5,862 bases of DNA from DASSUC01 sp035649895 (GCA_035649895.1 DASRIS010000078.1:1-5862), one strand, 5' to 3'. Shown: positions 1-5,862, counted from the first letter of the stretch. The notes: generated from the letters alone by a model not told the origin. Numbers and translations: made by a program.

Positions 1-1208
1 CAGACATGGCGGTCAGCGCCAACACGTTCGGCAGCAGCTACGACACCGTGCTGTCGGCCTGGACCGGCAGCCAAGGCTCACTCAACCCGCTGGCCTGCAA
101 CGACGACGCCAACGGGACCGCCCAGTCCCAGATCGCCTTCCCAGTCACCGCGAACACCACGTACTACCTCATGGCCGGCCGCTGCTGCGGGGGCGGCGGT
201 GACGGAGGCGGCGGCCTGCGGTTCGAGATGTCCGTGCTCACCCCGCCCGGCAACGACAGCTTCGCCAACGCCACGCCGGTCGGCGTGCTGCCCTTCGCCA
301 GCACACAGAACCTCGCCGCGGCCACGGTGGAGGCGGGTGAGCCGGACCCGACGTGCTTCAGCACCACCCAGACCGTGTGGTACTCGTTCACCCCGACCAC
401 GACGCAGTCGCTGACAGCCTCGGTCAGCCAGTACGGAACCGGTGTCGCCGCCTACGCAGGCACCTCGCTGACGGGTCTGTCGCAGGTCGGGTGCGCCGTC
501 TACTATCCGACCACGTTCCGCGCGCAGGCAGGCACGACCTACATGTTCCAGGTCGGCACGACCTATCCCGGAGCGCCCACCTCGACCACGTTCCGCCTGC
601 GGGTGGCACCGGACCCGGTCGCGGACTTTTACTACTACCCAGGCGACCCCAGCACCTTTGACACCGTGTCGTTCAACGACTACTCATCCGACCCGGGCTA
701 CGCGGGGATCGCGACGAGGCTCTGGGACTTCGGAGACGGCACGACCGCGACCGAGGCGTACGTACCGCACGAGTTCGTGGCCGACGGCGACTACCCGGTG
801 CGCCTGACTGTCACCACAGTGGACGGGCGGACCGCGTCGATCTCGCGGGTGGTGCGGGTCCGCACCCATGACATATCGGTCGTCCGGCTGGGCGTCCCGC
901 AGTCGGCCCGTGCCGGGCACACCATCGCCATCAGCGTCTACGTGCAGAACACCCGCTATCCCGAGACCGTCAGGCTCACCCTGGACAGGAGCGTGCCGGG
1001 CGGCTTCGCCAATGTCGGGACGCTCACCCAGCTCGTGGCGGTCAAGACAGGTGGCCAGTCCACGCGGTTCCTGTTCAGCTACACCGTCACCAGCGATGAT
1101 GCGGCCCTGGGCAAGTTAACGTTCCGGGCCACAGCAACTCTCGTCAACGCCCGCGACGCACTGCCCGCGGACAACCAGCTTCTCTCGGCACCCGTCGACA
1201 TCAGCTGA
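1..1208 (+). CDS. Secreted PPC-PKD-CARDB multidomain protein (5'-truncated)
   Basis: This is the C-terminal 400 or so residues of an exported, probably extracellular binding or surface protein. The reading frame is open to the window edge and the first ATG (position 6) falls inside a domain, so I treat the 5' end as missing, signal peptide included. Residues counted from that ATG: 1-78 are the end of a bacterial pre-peptidase C-terminal (PPC)-like beta-sandwich (SSYDTVLSAWTG, then LACNDD, then TTYYLMAG). Residues 82-200 are a second PPC-like unit (NDSFANATPV at its start, TVWYSFTP, AGTTYMFQVGT). Residues 204-286 are a PKD domain with the hallmark WDFGDGTT at 240-247. Residues 288-400 resemble a CARDB domain. 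No catalytic domain, sortase signal or C-terminal membrane helix is visible. A Gly-rich loop with two adjacent Cys lies at 58-70, and a TTA codon encodes Leu371. Ligand and function are unknown. The following hairpin separates it from the lanthipeptide genes, so I do not count it as part of that pathway. Confidence 0.85.
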   Translation, partial: DMAVSANTFGSSYDTVLSAWTGSQGSLNPLACNDDANGTAQSQIAFPVTANTTYYLMAGRCCGGGGDGGGGLRFEMSVLTPPGNDSFANATPVGVLPFASTQNLAAATVEAGEPDPTCFSTTQTVWYSFTPTTTQSLTASVSQYGTGVAAYAGTSLTGLSQVGCAVYYPTTFRAQAGTTYMFQVGTTYPGAPTSTTFRLRVAPDPVADFYYYPGDPSTFDTVSFNDYSSDPGYAGIATRLWDFGDGTTATEAYVPHEFVADGDYPVRLTVTTVDGRTASISRVVRVRTHDISVVRLGVPQSARAGHTIAISVYVQNTRYPETVRLTLDRSVPGGFANVGTLTQLVAVKTGGQSTRFLFSYTVTSDDAALGKLTFRATATLVNARDALPADNQLLSAPVDIS

Positions 1209-1214
1209 GCCGGA

Positions 1215-1252
1215 CGGTCGAGGGCGGTGGCCGATGCCGCCGTCCTCGACCG
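1215..1252 (+). terminator. Strong intrinsic-type hairpin after the PKD gene
   Basis: Arms at 1215-1230 and 1237-1252 pair over 16 positions (14 Watson-Crick plus 2 G-U pairs) around the 6-base loop CCGATG. The stem begins 7 bases after the TGA stop of the upstream gene. No U-tract follows, which is common for actinomycete terminators. It would stop transcription from the PKD-domain gene and leave the lanthipeptide genes to their own promoter. Confidence 0.75.
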
Positions 1253-1361
1253 CCCGCGGCCGCGCGCCGGTCGTTGACCTGGGACCAGGGCGTGGAGATG
1301 GCCGGGCACGCTTGGGCCGCTTCGCTCGGGAGAGTGGCGGGGGTGTGAGGTTGGCGCAGGT

Positions 1362-1373
1362 CGTGCGCGCACG
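1362..1373. other. Perfect 12-base palindrome in the lanA upstream region
   Basis: CGTGCGCGCACG is a perfect inverted repeat with no spacer, about 110 bases upstream of the precursor start and 50-60 bases upstream of the AT-rich island. Its position suits an operator for a dimeric regulator, but short GC-only palindromes arise easily in DNA of this composition. No regulator gene is in the window. Confidence 0.25.
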
Positions 1374-1414
1374 CCGCGGCACCGGACAGGTGCACGCAGC
1401 GGGGGCGTATGGCG

Positions 1415-1455
1415 TTGCTTCGGCAGTATATTGACATGTATTCCGATACTATCTG
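1415..1455 (+). promoter_or_regulatory. AT-rich island, likely promoter/operator of lanAM
   Basis: This is the only clearly AT-rich stretch in the intergenic region, 30-70 bases upstream of the precursor ATG. It holds TATATT (1427-1432, five of six matches to a -10 box), a perfect TTGACA (1431-1436), and TACTAT (1447-1452). No pair of these sits at the usual 16-18 base spacing, so I cannot assign a single promoter. AGTAT (1425-1429) and ATACT (1446-1450) form an inverted repeat across it, which could be a regulator site. GATACTATC (1445-1453) is a second small dyad. Assignment as promoter rests on base composition and position. Confidence 0.45.
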
Positions 1456-1473
1456 CCCACGAGACGACCAGAG

Positions 1474-1478
1474 AGGAG
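1474..1478 (+). promoter_or_regulatory. Ribosome binding site of lanA
   Basis: AGGAG lies inside the purine run GAGAGGAGAG and is 7 bases upstream of the ATG at 1486, which is ideal spacing. It fixes the precursor start and predicts strong translation. The downstream lanM start lacks a comparable site. Confidence 0.85.
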
Positions 1479-1485
1479 AGCGCGC

Positions 1486-1686
1486 ATGCCGACCGCTGAC
1501 ATCGTTCGCGCGTGGACCGACGAGGACTTCCGCGCCGCGCTCGCACCCGAGGAACTGGCGGCAGTCCCCGACCACCCGGCGGGCTCCATCGACGCCGAGC
1601 TGGACCAGGTGCTCGGGGCCTTCGACCCGGCCAGCCGGGACGAGTGGCCCATCACGACCTTCAGTAGAAACCCCTGCTGCTCCTAG
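1486..1686 (+). CDS. lanA: Class II lanthipeptide precursor (LanA), mersacidin/lichenicidin-type leader
   Basis: This 66-residue peptide is the substrate of the adjacent LanM. The leader carries the pattern of actinobacterial mersacidin/lichenicidin-family precursors: DIVRAWTDEDFR at 5-16, an acidic helix-prone PEEL segment, and HPAGSI at 30-35. It ends in ELDQVLGA (38-45), a double-glycine-type (Gly-Ala) cleavage site for a C39-peptidase transporter. The inferred core is residues 46-66, beginning FDPAS and ending WPITTF-SRNPCCS. Candidate dehydrated residues are Ser50, Thr57, Thr58, Ser60 and Ser66; the only nucleophiles are Cys64 and Cys65, so at most two thioether rings can form. The start is set by a consensus ribosome binding site 7 bases upstream. 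It stands 39 bases before lanM on the same strand, and only one precursor is visible. I do not recognise the core as a described lanthipeptide. The exact cut site is an inference. Confidence 0.9.
   Translation: MPTADIVRAWTDEDFRAALAPEELAAVPDHPAGSIDAELDQVLGAFDPASRDEWPITTFSRNPCCS
1621..1683 (+). other. Predicted core peptide region of LanA
   Basis: These are codons 46-66, after the LG-A cut site. All Thr and both Cys of the precursor lie here, along with three of its four Ser (the fourth is Ser34 in the leader). The ring-forming residues are confined to the last ten positions (TTF-SRN-PCCS), preceded by an acidic/aromatic linear segment (RDEW-PI). Further trimming of the FDPAS/RDE end by another protease is possible. 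Confidence 0.65.
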
Positions 1687-1725
1687 CAACACGTCGTGTC
1701 TGTGACATGGGTCGGGTAGCGCGGG
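1687..1725 (+). other. lanA-lanM spacer with a small dyad and weak lanM ribosome binding site
   Basis: The 39-base spacer contains ACACGTCGTGT (1689-1699), a 4-bp stem with a 3-base loop, just after the lanA stop. This is too weak to call a terminator, though it could contribute to lower lanM expression. Upstream of the GTG at 1726 there is only a poor G-rich match and no clear AGGAG. An in-frame TAG at 1717-1719 excludes any earlier lanM start. Confidence 0.35.
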
Positions 1726-4700
1726 GTGGACCATAACGCCGCGCCATCCGCCCAGGACGCGGATGCCGCCCTAGCAAGAGGGGCGAGCCTGGCCGACCGC
1801 CTCCGGTGCGGACCCACCGCCGGGCGGCCTGGCCCTGAGGATGAGCCACGGGCGGCACGCAGGCTGGGTCGATGGTCTGCGCAGCCGCCCTTCAACGAGC
1901 CACCGTGGTGGGAGCGGCGGCTGGCCGGTGCCGGCCTTACCGAAGCCACGCTGCAGGTACTGCTGGCCGAGCCGGCACCAGCACTCGCGGCACGGCTGGC
2001 CCCCAGGCCCGAGTGGCTGGCCGAGCTCGAGACCGCGTACTGGCCCGGCGAGGCCGAAGCCGACCGACCCGGCCCGGCGGCCGGGTCGTGCTCCGTCGAC
2101 CCCGGCCCCGAGCCCGATGCGCCGTTCGCCGGCCTGGCCGAGCCGCTGCTGGCGCGTGCCCGCCAGCGCCTCGCCGCGCGGCTGGCCGCCCTGCCCCCCG
2201 TACCACTGCGGTTGGACCCGCCGGAGCTGCTGACCTGGCTCTACCCGCCGCTGCCGCGGCTGGTCGACCGGATGCTGCGACGCACGATGGTGCTGGAGCT
2301 CAACGTGGCCCGGGTGCTCGGCACGCTGCCCGCAGGGAGCTCCGCGGCGAGGTTCGACGCGTTCTGCGCCCGGCTGCACGAGCCGGCCGAACGCCGGCGC
2401 CTGGTCGAGACGTACCCGGTCCTGGGTCGGATGCTCGCCACCGTGGCGGAGAACTGGGTCCAGGCCAGCGCGCTGTTCGCCACCCGGCTCGCCAGCGACT
2501 GGCCGCTGCTCGCCGGCCAGCTCGGGCGCGGCGGTGCGCTCGGCCCGGTCACCGGCGTGGCGAGCGGGCTCGGCGACCCGCACCGGGGCGGCCAGACGGT
2601 GCTCGCCGTGGCCTTCGGCTGCGGGGCGGACATCTGCTACAAACCCCGCCCGGTCGCCGTGGACCGGCACGTCCAGTGCCTTCTCGACTGGCTGGCCGCA
2701 CACGGGCTGAGCACCCCGGTACGGGTACCGCACTGCGTCGACCGGGGCGCCTACGGCTGGGTGGAGCTGGTCACCGCCCGGCCTTGCGCCAGCGAGGCGG
2801 AGCTGCGCCGCTTCTACCACCGGCAGGGGGTCCTGCTGGCAGTGCTCTACCTGCTGCGGGCCAGTGACCTGAGCGCCGACAACCTGGTGGCCTGCGGCGA
2901 GCACCCGATGCTGGTCGACCTGGAGGCGGTCTGCCAGCCGGAGCTGACGGCCGTCGTCGGCGACGCGCCAGCCGCCGAACAGGCGGCGATGGCCGCCGCG
3001 TCAGCGTCCGTGCTGCGGGTCGGCCTGTTGCCGGTGCGGTCCTGGCACACCGCCGCGGGCGACAGCGCCGACCTCAGCGGGCTGGGCGGCGCGCCGGGGC
3101 AGATGAGCCCGATCGCGCTGCCGGAGGTGGCCGGTGCCGGCACCGACCTGATGCACCTGCGGCTGCGGCGCCGGCCGCTCGCGCCGGCGGCGAACCGGCC
3201 GGTCGCCGCCGGCTCCCCGCTGCGGGTGCTGGACTACGCCGAGGACATCGTCGCCGGGTTCACCGAGACCTACGAGCTGTGCCTGCGGCACCGCGGGGCG
3301 CTGCTCGCCGGCGACGGCCCGCTCGCCGCCTTCCAGGGCGACCAGGTACGGGTCATCGTGCGCTCCACGGCCGAGTACGCCCTGCTGCGCGACACCGGCC
3401 ACCACCCCGACGTGCTGCGCGACGGGCTGGACGCCGACCGCCACCTCGACCGCCTGTGGCGGGGCGTGTCCCGCCGCCCGGCGCTCGCCGCCTGTGTCGA
3501 GTCTGAGCGCGCCGACCTGTGGCAGCAGGACATCCCGGTGTTCACCGCCCGCACCGACGAGCCGGTGCTGCGCTCCAGCACCGGCGTGCCAGTGCCGGGG
3601 CTGGTCCGGCGCACCGGCATGGACAGCGTCCGGCAGGTGGTGGCCGGCCTCGGCCCAGCGGACCTCGCCCGGCAGTGCTGGCTGGTCCGGACGTCGCTGG
3701 CGACCCGCACGATGGACCTGCGCGAGATCGAGTACGCCAGCTACCCGCTCCCCGACTCGCGCCTGCCGGCCGGCCCGGACCGGCTGCTCGCCGGCGCCGA
3801 CGCGGTCGGCCAGCACCTGGCCCGCATCGCGTACCAGGCACCGGACAGCGTGGAGTGGCTCGGGGTGGTCTCCAACCGGGGTGCGGACTGGTCCCTCGGC
3901 CCACTCGGTCCGGACCTCTACACCGGCCTGTCCGGGCTGGCGATGTTCTTCGGCTTCCTGGGTGCGCTCTCCGGCGACCCGGAGCACACCGCACTGGCCC
4001 GGGCCGCGCTCGCCACCGCCCGCTCGCAGGTGGACCGGCGCACCCTGCCCAGGATGGGCGGCGGTGCCGGGCTGGGCGGGATCATCTACGCCTGCACCCA
4101 GCTCGGTGTGGTGTGGGACGACGAGGAGCTGCTGGACTACGCCGCCTCGCTCGCCGTCCTCAATGGAGAGTGGACCGTCGACGACGAGCAGTTCGACTTC
4201 ACCAGCGGCTCGGCCGGCTCGGTCGCCGCGCTCCGGGCGCTGTACGCGGTGCGCCCCACCGCACCAGTCCGGGGCGCGGTACGCGCCTGCGCCGACCGGT
4301 TGCTCGCCGGCCAGCAACCAGCCGGACACCCAGGCGGACAGCACCCGGATGGGCAACACCCCGGCGGGCAGCAGCCGGCCGGCCCGGTCGGGTGCGGAGC
4401 GGCCTGGCTGCCGCGCGCGATGCGCGAGGGCGGGATCGCCGACGTGCCGCTCGCTGGTCTCGCGCACGGTGCGGCGGGCGTGGCCTGGCCCCTGCTGGAA
4501 GCCGCCGAGCTCTGCGCCGACCAGCGCTACCGCGACGCGGCGAGCGCCGCCATCGCGTACGAGCGCAGCCTGTTCGTGCCCGCCGCGGGCACGTGGCGCG
4601 ACCTACGGCGCGAGGCCGGCGGCGCGCCCTTCGAGCTGTCCGCGTGGTGCCACGGCGCCGCAGGCGTGGGCCTGGCCCGGGTACGCAGCCTGCCGCACCT

Positions 4701-5115
4701 GGCCGGCGACGGCGACGCGGTCCGGGCCGAGATCCGGGCCGCGGTCGACCACACGCTGCGTGCCGGCTTTGGCCTGAACCACTCGCTGTGCCACGGCGAC
4801 ATCGGCAACCTCGAGCTGCTGGTGCTCGCCGGCGAGGCGCTCGCCGAGCCGCGCTGGTGCGAGCAGGCGCAGGGCCTGATGGGCGCGGTCATGGACGCGG
4901 TCGACGAGCACGGCTGGATCTCCGGCGTGCCGCACGGCGTGCAGACGCCGGGGCTGCTGCACGGGCTGGCCGGCACTGGCTACGGCATGCTGCGCATGGC
5001 AGCGCCCGGCCTGGTGCCGCCGGTGCTCACGTTCGGCCCGCCGTCACCTCGGCGACCCTCATCTTGGTGTCCAGCAGCGGCCAGCCCCACCACAGGTGCG
5101 GCCGCTCCTCGATGA
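1726..5115 (+). CDS. lanM: Class II lanthipeptide synthetase LanM
   Basis: This 1129-residue cytoplasmic enzyme dehydrates Ser/Thr in the LanA core and closes thioether rings. Family homology starts near residue 46 (RLGRWSAQPPF). The dehydratase domain (DUF4135) spans roughly 160-610. Matched against CylM from memory it has DPH at 284-286 (CylM D252/H254), Lys306 in YKPRP (K274), Asp381 and Asn386 (D347/N352), Asp398 in LVDLE (D364), and Arg542/Thr548 (R506/T512). The position equal to CylM His349 is Ser383 (DLSADN), which is unusual. The LanC-like cyclase spans about 728-1092: LYTGLSGLAMF, GLAHGAAG (His914), WCHGAAG (Cys975), and LCHGDIGN (Cys1022, His1023). Cys975, Cys1022 and His1023 are the expected zinc ligands. 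Two oddities are a repeat insert at 861-885 and a 23-residue tail after GPP (1106) that lies antisense to the next gene. The GTG at 1726 is the first possible start after an in-frame TAG; no strong ribosome binding site precedes it. Confidence 0.96.
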   Translation: MDHNAAPSAQDADAALARGASLADRLRCGPTAGRPGPEDEPRAARRLGRWSAQPPFNEPPWWERRLAGAGLTEATLQVLLAEPAPALAARLAPRPEWLAELETAYWPGEAEADRPGPAAGSCSVDPGPEPDAPFAGLAEPLLARARQRLAARLAALPPVPLRLDPPELLTWLYPPLPRLVDRMLRRTMVLELNVARVLGTLPAGSSAARFDAFCARLHEPAERRRLVETYPVLGRMLATVAENWVQASALFATRLASDWPLLAGQLGRGGALGPVTGVASGLGDPHRGGQTVLAVAFGCGADICYKPRPVAVDRHVQCLLDWLAAHGLSTPVRVPHCVDRGAYGWVELVTARPCASEAELRRFYHRQGVLLAVLYLLRASDLSADNLVACGEHPMLVDLEAVCQPELTAVVGDAPAAEQAAMAAASASVLRVGLLPVRSWHTAAGDSADLSGLGGAPGQMSPIALPEVAGAGTDLMHLRLRRRPLAPAANRPVAAGSPLRVLDYAEDIVAGFTETYELCLRHRGALLAGDGPLAAFQGDQVRVIVRSTAEYALLRDTGHHPDVLRDGLDADRHLDRLWRGVSRRPALAACVESERADLWQQDIPVFTARTDEPVLRSSTGVPVPGLVRRTGMDSVRQVVAGLGPADLARQCWLVRTSLATRTMDLREIEYASYPLPDSRLPAGPDRLLAGADAVGQHLARIAYQAPDSVEWLGVVSNRGADWSLGPLGPDLYTGLSGLAMFFGFLGALSGDPEHTALARAALATARSQVDRRTLPRMGGGAGLGGIIYACTQLGVVWDDEELLDYAASLAVLNGEWTVDDEQFDFTSGSAGSVAALRALYAVRPTAPVRGAVRACADRLLAGQQPAGHPGGQHPDGQHPGGQQPAGPVGCGAAWLPRAMREGGIADVPLAGLAHGAAGVAWPLLEAAELCADQRYRDAASAAIAYERSLFVPAAGTWRDLRREAGGAPFELSAWCHGAAGVGLARVRSLPHLAGDGDAVRAEIRAAVDHTLRAGFGLNHSLCHGDIGNLELLVLAGEALAEPRWCEQAQGLMGAVMDAVDEHGWISGVPHGVQTPGLLHGLAGTGYGMLRMAAPGLVPPVLTFGPPSPRRPSSWCPAAASPTTGAAAPR
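4306..4377 (+). repeat. Degenerate 15-base tandem repeat inside the lanM cyclase region
   Basis: Five consecutive units encode AGQQP, AGHP, GGQHP, DGQHP and GGQQP (LanM residues 861-884), followed by AGP. The second unit is 3 bases shorter, so the frame is kept throughout. The repeat falls between RACADRLL and GCGAAWLPRA, where LanC-like domains normally have a short inter-helix loop ahead of the active-site GLAHG. It looks like an in-frame expansion producing a flexible hydrophilic loop, possibly of variable length between strains. Confidence 0.8.
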
Positions 5116-5862
5116 CCCGCTCCAGCCACCGGAACAGGCGTACCGAGGTGGCCACGTCGGCGTGCCGGTCAGCCGGCGCGGCGACCGGGTCGTCGAGCTC
5201 GACCCGTACCCGCCTGGGCCCGTCGGGGGTGACCAGGACCGGCAGGATGTCGGCACGGGCGATGCGGGCGAACCGGGCCGCCATCGTGGGCAGCCAGACG
5301 GTCCGGCCGAGGAACGTCGTGGTCGCCGCCTGGACGTTACCCGTGGCGCCATAGTTCACCTCAGGGAACACGACCAGCACCCCGCCCCGCCACAGCGTGT
5401 CGGTCGCCGCCCGGGCGCAGCCGGGGCTGGGCACCAAGATGTAGCTGGTGCTCTCGATGAGCTTGGGTGCCATCGTGGAGAAGACCCGCGTCAGCACGTC
5501 CCCGGTCATCTCCCCGGTCAGGGACACCGACCGCTCGCCGAGCACCGCCAAGGCGAACGGCACGGCGTACAGGAACCCGATGTGGGGGGCGAAGACGACC
5601 ACCGGCCGGCCGCCCTCCCGGGCCCGGCGCAGGTTGTCGACGCCCTGCCACTGCACCTCCAGCGGGCCGGCGGTGCCCCGTTCCAGCTGGACCAGCAGCG
5701 CGCTGAGGGCGGCGTTGGACCGGAAGAAAAACTCCGCGCACTCGCGCGCCACCTGGTCGCTGCGGTCACGCAGAGCGGGCGTCTGCGCGATGGGCGTAGC
5801 CACCATCTCCACCGTGCTCGCCAGCCGCCGCGCCAGGCTGTGCCGCATCTCCCACGCGTTCG
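5027..5862 (-). CDS. LpxL/PatA-like lysophospholipid acyltransferase homologue (5'-truncated)
   Basis: This resembles the LpxL/HtrB-PatA family, which moves acyl chains from acyl-CoA or acyl-ACP onto glycolipid acceptors at the inner membrane face. Numbering is from the first visible Met (codon 5846-5848): RPVVVFAPHIGFLYAVPFAL at 81-100 is the H-x4-D/E block with His89 in place but Tyr94 where the acid is expected. GGVLVVFPEVNYG at 155-167 holds Glu163 in the later acidic block. TTFLGRTVWLPTMAARFA at 177-194 and ADILPVLV at 199-206 fit the acceptor-pocket region, and RWLERVIEERPHLWWGW at 240-256 the C-terminal end. The frame stays open to the window edge, and a GGAG abuts that Met with no spacing, so the true start is probably outside. 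It converges on lanM and overlaps its 3' end by 89 bases. A role in peptide lipidation or self-protection is speculation. Family placement is by pattern only. Confidence 0.8.
   Translation of the reverse strand, partial: NAWEMRHSLARRLASTVEMVATPIAQTPALRDRSDQVARECAEFFFRSNAALSALLVQLERGTAGPLEVQWQGVDNLRRAREGGRPVVVFAPHIGFLYAVPFALAVLGERSVSLTGEMTGDVLTRVFSTMAPKLIESTSYILVPSPGCARAATDTLWRGGVLVVFPEVNYGATGNVQAATTTFLGRTVWLPTMAARFARIARADILPVLVTPDGPRRVRVELDDPVAAPADRHADVATSVRLFRWLERVIEERPHLWWGWPLLDTKMRVAEVTAGRT

Noticed and set aside
1278..1289. Short dyad CCTGGGACCAGG considered as an operator.
   Set aside because: Only 5-base arms, in GC-rich DNA and far from the lanA start; likely chance.
1409..1705. A 98-codon plus-strand frame overlapping lanA in another frame.
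   Set aside because: It starts within the AT-rich promoter region and its translation has none of the leader-peptide features; the lanA frame has both a ribosome binding site and family motifs.
1201..1734. A 177-codon minus-strand frame across the intergenic region and lanA.
   Set aside because: It runs antisense through the promoter island and a well-supported precursor gene; no ribosome binding site or domain pattern seen.
1707..1736. A tiny ATG-initiated frame (nine codons plus stop) between lanA and lanM that overlaps the lanM GTG.
   Set aside because: No ribosome binding site and no recognisable content; a leader peptide role cannot be supported.
3001..4467. A 488-codon open frame on the minus strand opposite lanM.
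   Set aside because: Its translation is low-complexity Arg/Gly/Ala/Pro with no recognisable domain, and it lies wholly antisense to conserved LanM motifs. Long antisense frames are expected at this GC content.
3519..5354. A 611-codon open frame on the plus strand, offset from lanM and running into the acyltransferase region.
   Set aside because: Arg/Pro/Ala-rich translation without domain signal; it overlaps two genes supported by family motifs on either strand.
1..5862. Searched for CRISPR repeats, tRNA/rRNA genes, insertion sequence ends and transposase or integrase fragments.
   Set aside because: No supporting pattern seen by eye on either strand; the only tandem repeat is the one inside lanM.

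Overview
The window is high-GC DNA with strong third-position GC bias, GTG start use and G+C-rich intergenic sequence, which points to an actinomycete. A Micromonospora- or Streptomyces-like organism is my inference; no taxonomic marker gene is present. It carries the core of a class II (LanM-type) lanthipeptide biosynthetic gene cluster, flanked by an exported adhesion-like protein on one side and a lipid A-type acyltransferase homologue on the other.

Layout: (1) Positions 1-1208, plus strand: the 3' part of a gene for a secreted multidomain protein (truncated PPC-like domain, a second PPC-like domain, PKD domain, CARDB-like C-terminus). It is closed by a strong hairpin at 1215-1252. (2) Positions 1209-1485: a 277-base intergenic region with the hairpin, a perfect 12-base palindrome (1362-1373) and an unusually AT-rich island (about 1425-1453), which is the most likely promoter/operator of the lanthipeptide genes. 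(3) Positions 1486-1686: a 66-residue precursor peptide (lanA) with a consensus ribosome binding site. It has a mersacidin/lichenicidin-type leader, a double-glycine-type cut site (LG-A) and a short core ending in two adjacent cysteines. (4) Positions 1726-5115: lanM, a full-length bifunctional dehydratase/cyclase, 39 bases downstream on the same strand. (5) Positions 5027-5862, minus strand: a 5'-truncated LpxL/PatA-like acyltransferase, convergent with lanM and overlapping its 3' end by 89 bases.

Working model: LanM binds the leader, phosphorylates and eliminates Thr/Ser in the core, then uses its zinc site to add the two C-terminal Cys residues, giving at most two (methyl)lanthionine rings in a very compact C-terminal knot. 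A peptidase-containing transporter would then cut after the Gly-Ala. No transporter, protease or immunity gene lies inside the window. Whether the acyltransferase acts on the peptide, on membrane lipids or is merely a neighbour cannot be decided here.

The points most worth a second look are the small CC-terminated core, a Ser in place of the conserved active-site His in the LanM dehydratase (D-x-H-x-D/E-N motif), a pentapeptide-repeat insertion in the cyclase domain, a lanM 3' end that reads into antisense of the acyltransferase, and an acyltransferase whose H-x4-D/E motif has lost the acidic residue.
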